Source: Desulfobacterales bacterium
GTDB lineage: Bacteria > Desulfobacterota > Desulfobacteria > Desulfobacterales > UBA2174_A
Reading direction: 5' to 3'
DNA: 5,601 bases
NCBI GenBank assembly: GCA_025454075.1
Contig: JALOPD010000249.1
Location: 1 to 5,601, forward strand
The notes beneath the pieces are model-generated. The model was given only the letters and a program-made list of their open reading frames with translations, ran no database searches and had not been told where the DNA came from. Position numbers and translations under genes: made by a program. This document shows positions 5,290 to 5,601 of this stretch, one piece after another (the stretch's first letter is position 1; each line of letters opens with the position of its first letter).

Positions 5290-5601
5290 ATGGGTGAGAA
5301 AAAGAAGAAAAAAGTCAAGACCATCAAGGTGGACGTCGACAAGTGCAACGGCTGCCGGGCCTGCGAGATGATCTGCTCCGCGTTTCACGCGTCGCCGCAA
5401 TACAGCAGCAACAACCCGGCGCGGTCGCGGATCCGGGTGATCAGCGAGCCGCTCAAGGACATTTACGTTCCGGTATACGCCGGGGAGCACGCCAAGGCGG
5501 AGTGCATGGGCCGGGACAAGTACGTGATCGACGGGAAGGAATACGAGGAGTGCGCCTTCTGCCGCGCCTCCTGCCCGTCGCGGGACGTCTTCAAGGAGCC
5601 C
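5290..5601 (+). CDS. bamC: Benzoyl-CoA reductase iron-sulfur subunit BamC, N-terminal part (runs off right edge)
   Basis: An ATG at 5290 opens 104 codons to the window edge with no stop. After a lysine-rich start (MGEKKKKKVK), VDVDKCNGCRACEMIC carries Cys19, Cys22, Cys25 and Cys29 in a CxxCxxCxxxC pattern, a [4Fe-4S] motif. CAFCRASC (Cys88, Cys91, Cys95), perhaps with Cys72, begins a second cluster. The SAFHASPQYSSNNPARSRI region and ferredoxin-like pattern fit BamC, the small electron-transfer subunit that sits with BamB, and the position directly after bamB supports it. Its role is to pass electrons between the larger Bam complex and the tungsten subunit. The ribosome site is weak (AAAGGG at 5274-5279, 10 nt upstream). 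The usually short bamB-bamC gap is here filled by a palindromic element. A generic ferredoxin-like oxidoreductase subunit is the alternative, less likely given the neighbour. Confidence 0.88.
   Translation, partial: MGEKKKKKVKTIKVDVDKCNGCRACEMICSAFHASPQYSSNNPARSRIRVISEPLKDIYVPVYAGEHAKAECMGRDKYVIDGKEYEECAFCRASCPSRDVFKEP

Overview
The window is GC-rich, protein-dense DNA from a strict anaerobe that degrades aromatic compounds. The anchor is a full-length tungsten-type class II benzoyl-CoA reductase catalytic subunit (BamB), followed by the start of its iron-sulfur partner BamC. This enzyme class is known from obligate anaerobes such as Geobacter, Desulfococcus/Desulfosarcina-type sulfate reducers and Syntrophus. 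High GC, abundant palindromic intergenic repeats and neighbouring acyl-CoA genes suggest a Desulfobacterota (former Deltaproteobacteria) genome. The genus cannot be fixed from the sequence.

Layout. Positions 1-201 (minus) hold the N-terminal 67 codons of an acyl-CoA dehydrogenase that runs off the left edge. Positions 202-432 are a repeat-rich gap with two inverted arrays of 8-bp units, a small hairpin and a plus-strand terminator-like hairpin. Positions 433-1995 (minus) encode a 520-residue biotin-dependent carboxyltransferase of the PccB/glutaconyl-CoA decarboxylase-alpha type. Positions 1996-2198 form a divergent control region: two back-to-back sigma-70-like promoters whose -10 boxes are the two arms of one perfect palindrome. 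Positions 2199-2996 (plus) encode a crotonase-fold protein lacking one of the two hydratase glutamates. Positions 2997-3127 are an unusually AT-rich regulatory region with nested repeats and promoter-like boxes. Positions 3128-5110 (plus) are bamB. Positions 5111-5289 hold a ~125-bp imperfect palindrome that separates bamB from bamC. Positions 5290-5601 (plus) are the first 104 codons of bamC, open at the right edge.

How the genes may work together. BamB and BamC belong to the Bam complex that dearomatizes benzoyl-CoA without stoichiometric ATP hydrolysis. Ring cleavage and beta-oxidation then yield glutaryl-CoA. In several such anaerobes glutaryl-CoA is oxidized by a non-decarboxylating dehydrogenase to glutaconyl-CoA, which a biotin-dependent decarboxylase converts to crotonyl-CoA. 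The leftward pair (carboxyltransferase, then acyl-CoA dehydrogenase) fits those two steps, but substrate specificity is inference. The rightward crotonase is either a hydratase variant or a decarboxylase-like member, and it shares its control region with the carboxyltransferase.

The coding content is a known pathway, not a new system. The less familiar material lies between the genes: the octanucleotide arrays, the shared-operator divergent promoter, the AT-rich bamB leader and the palindromic element between bamB and bamC.
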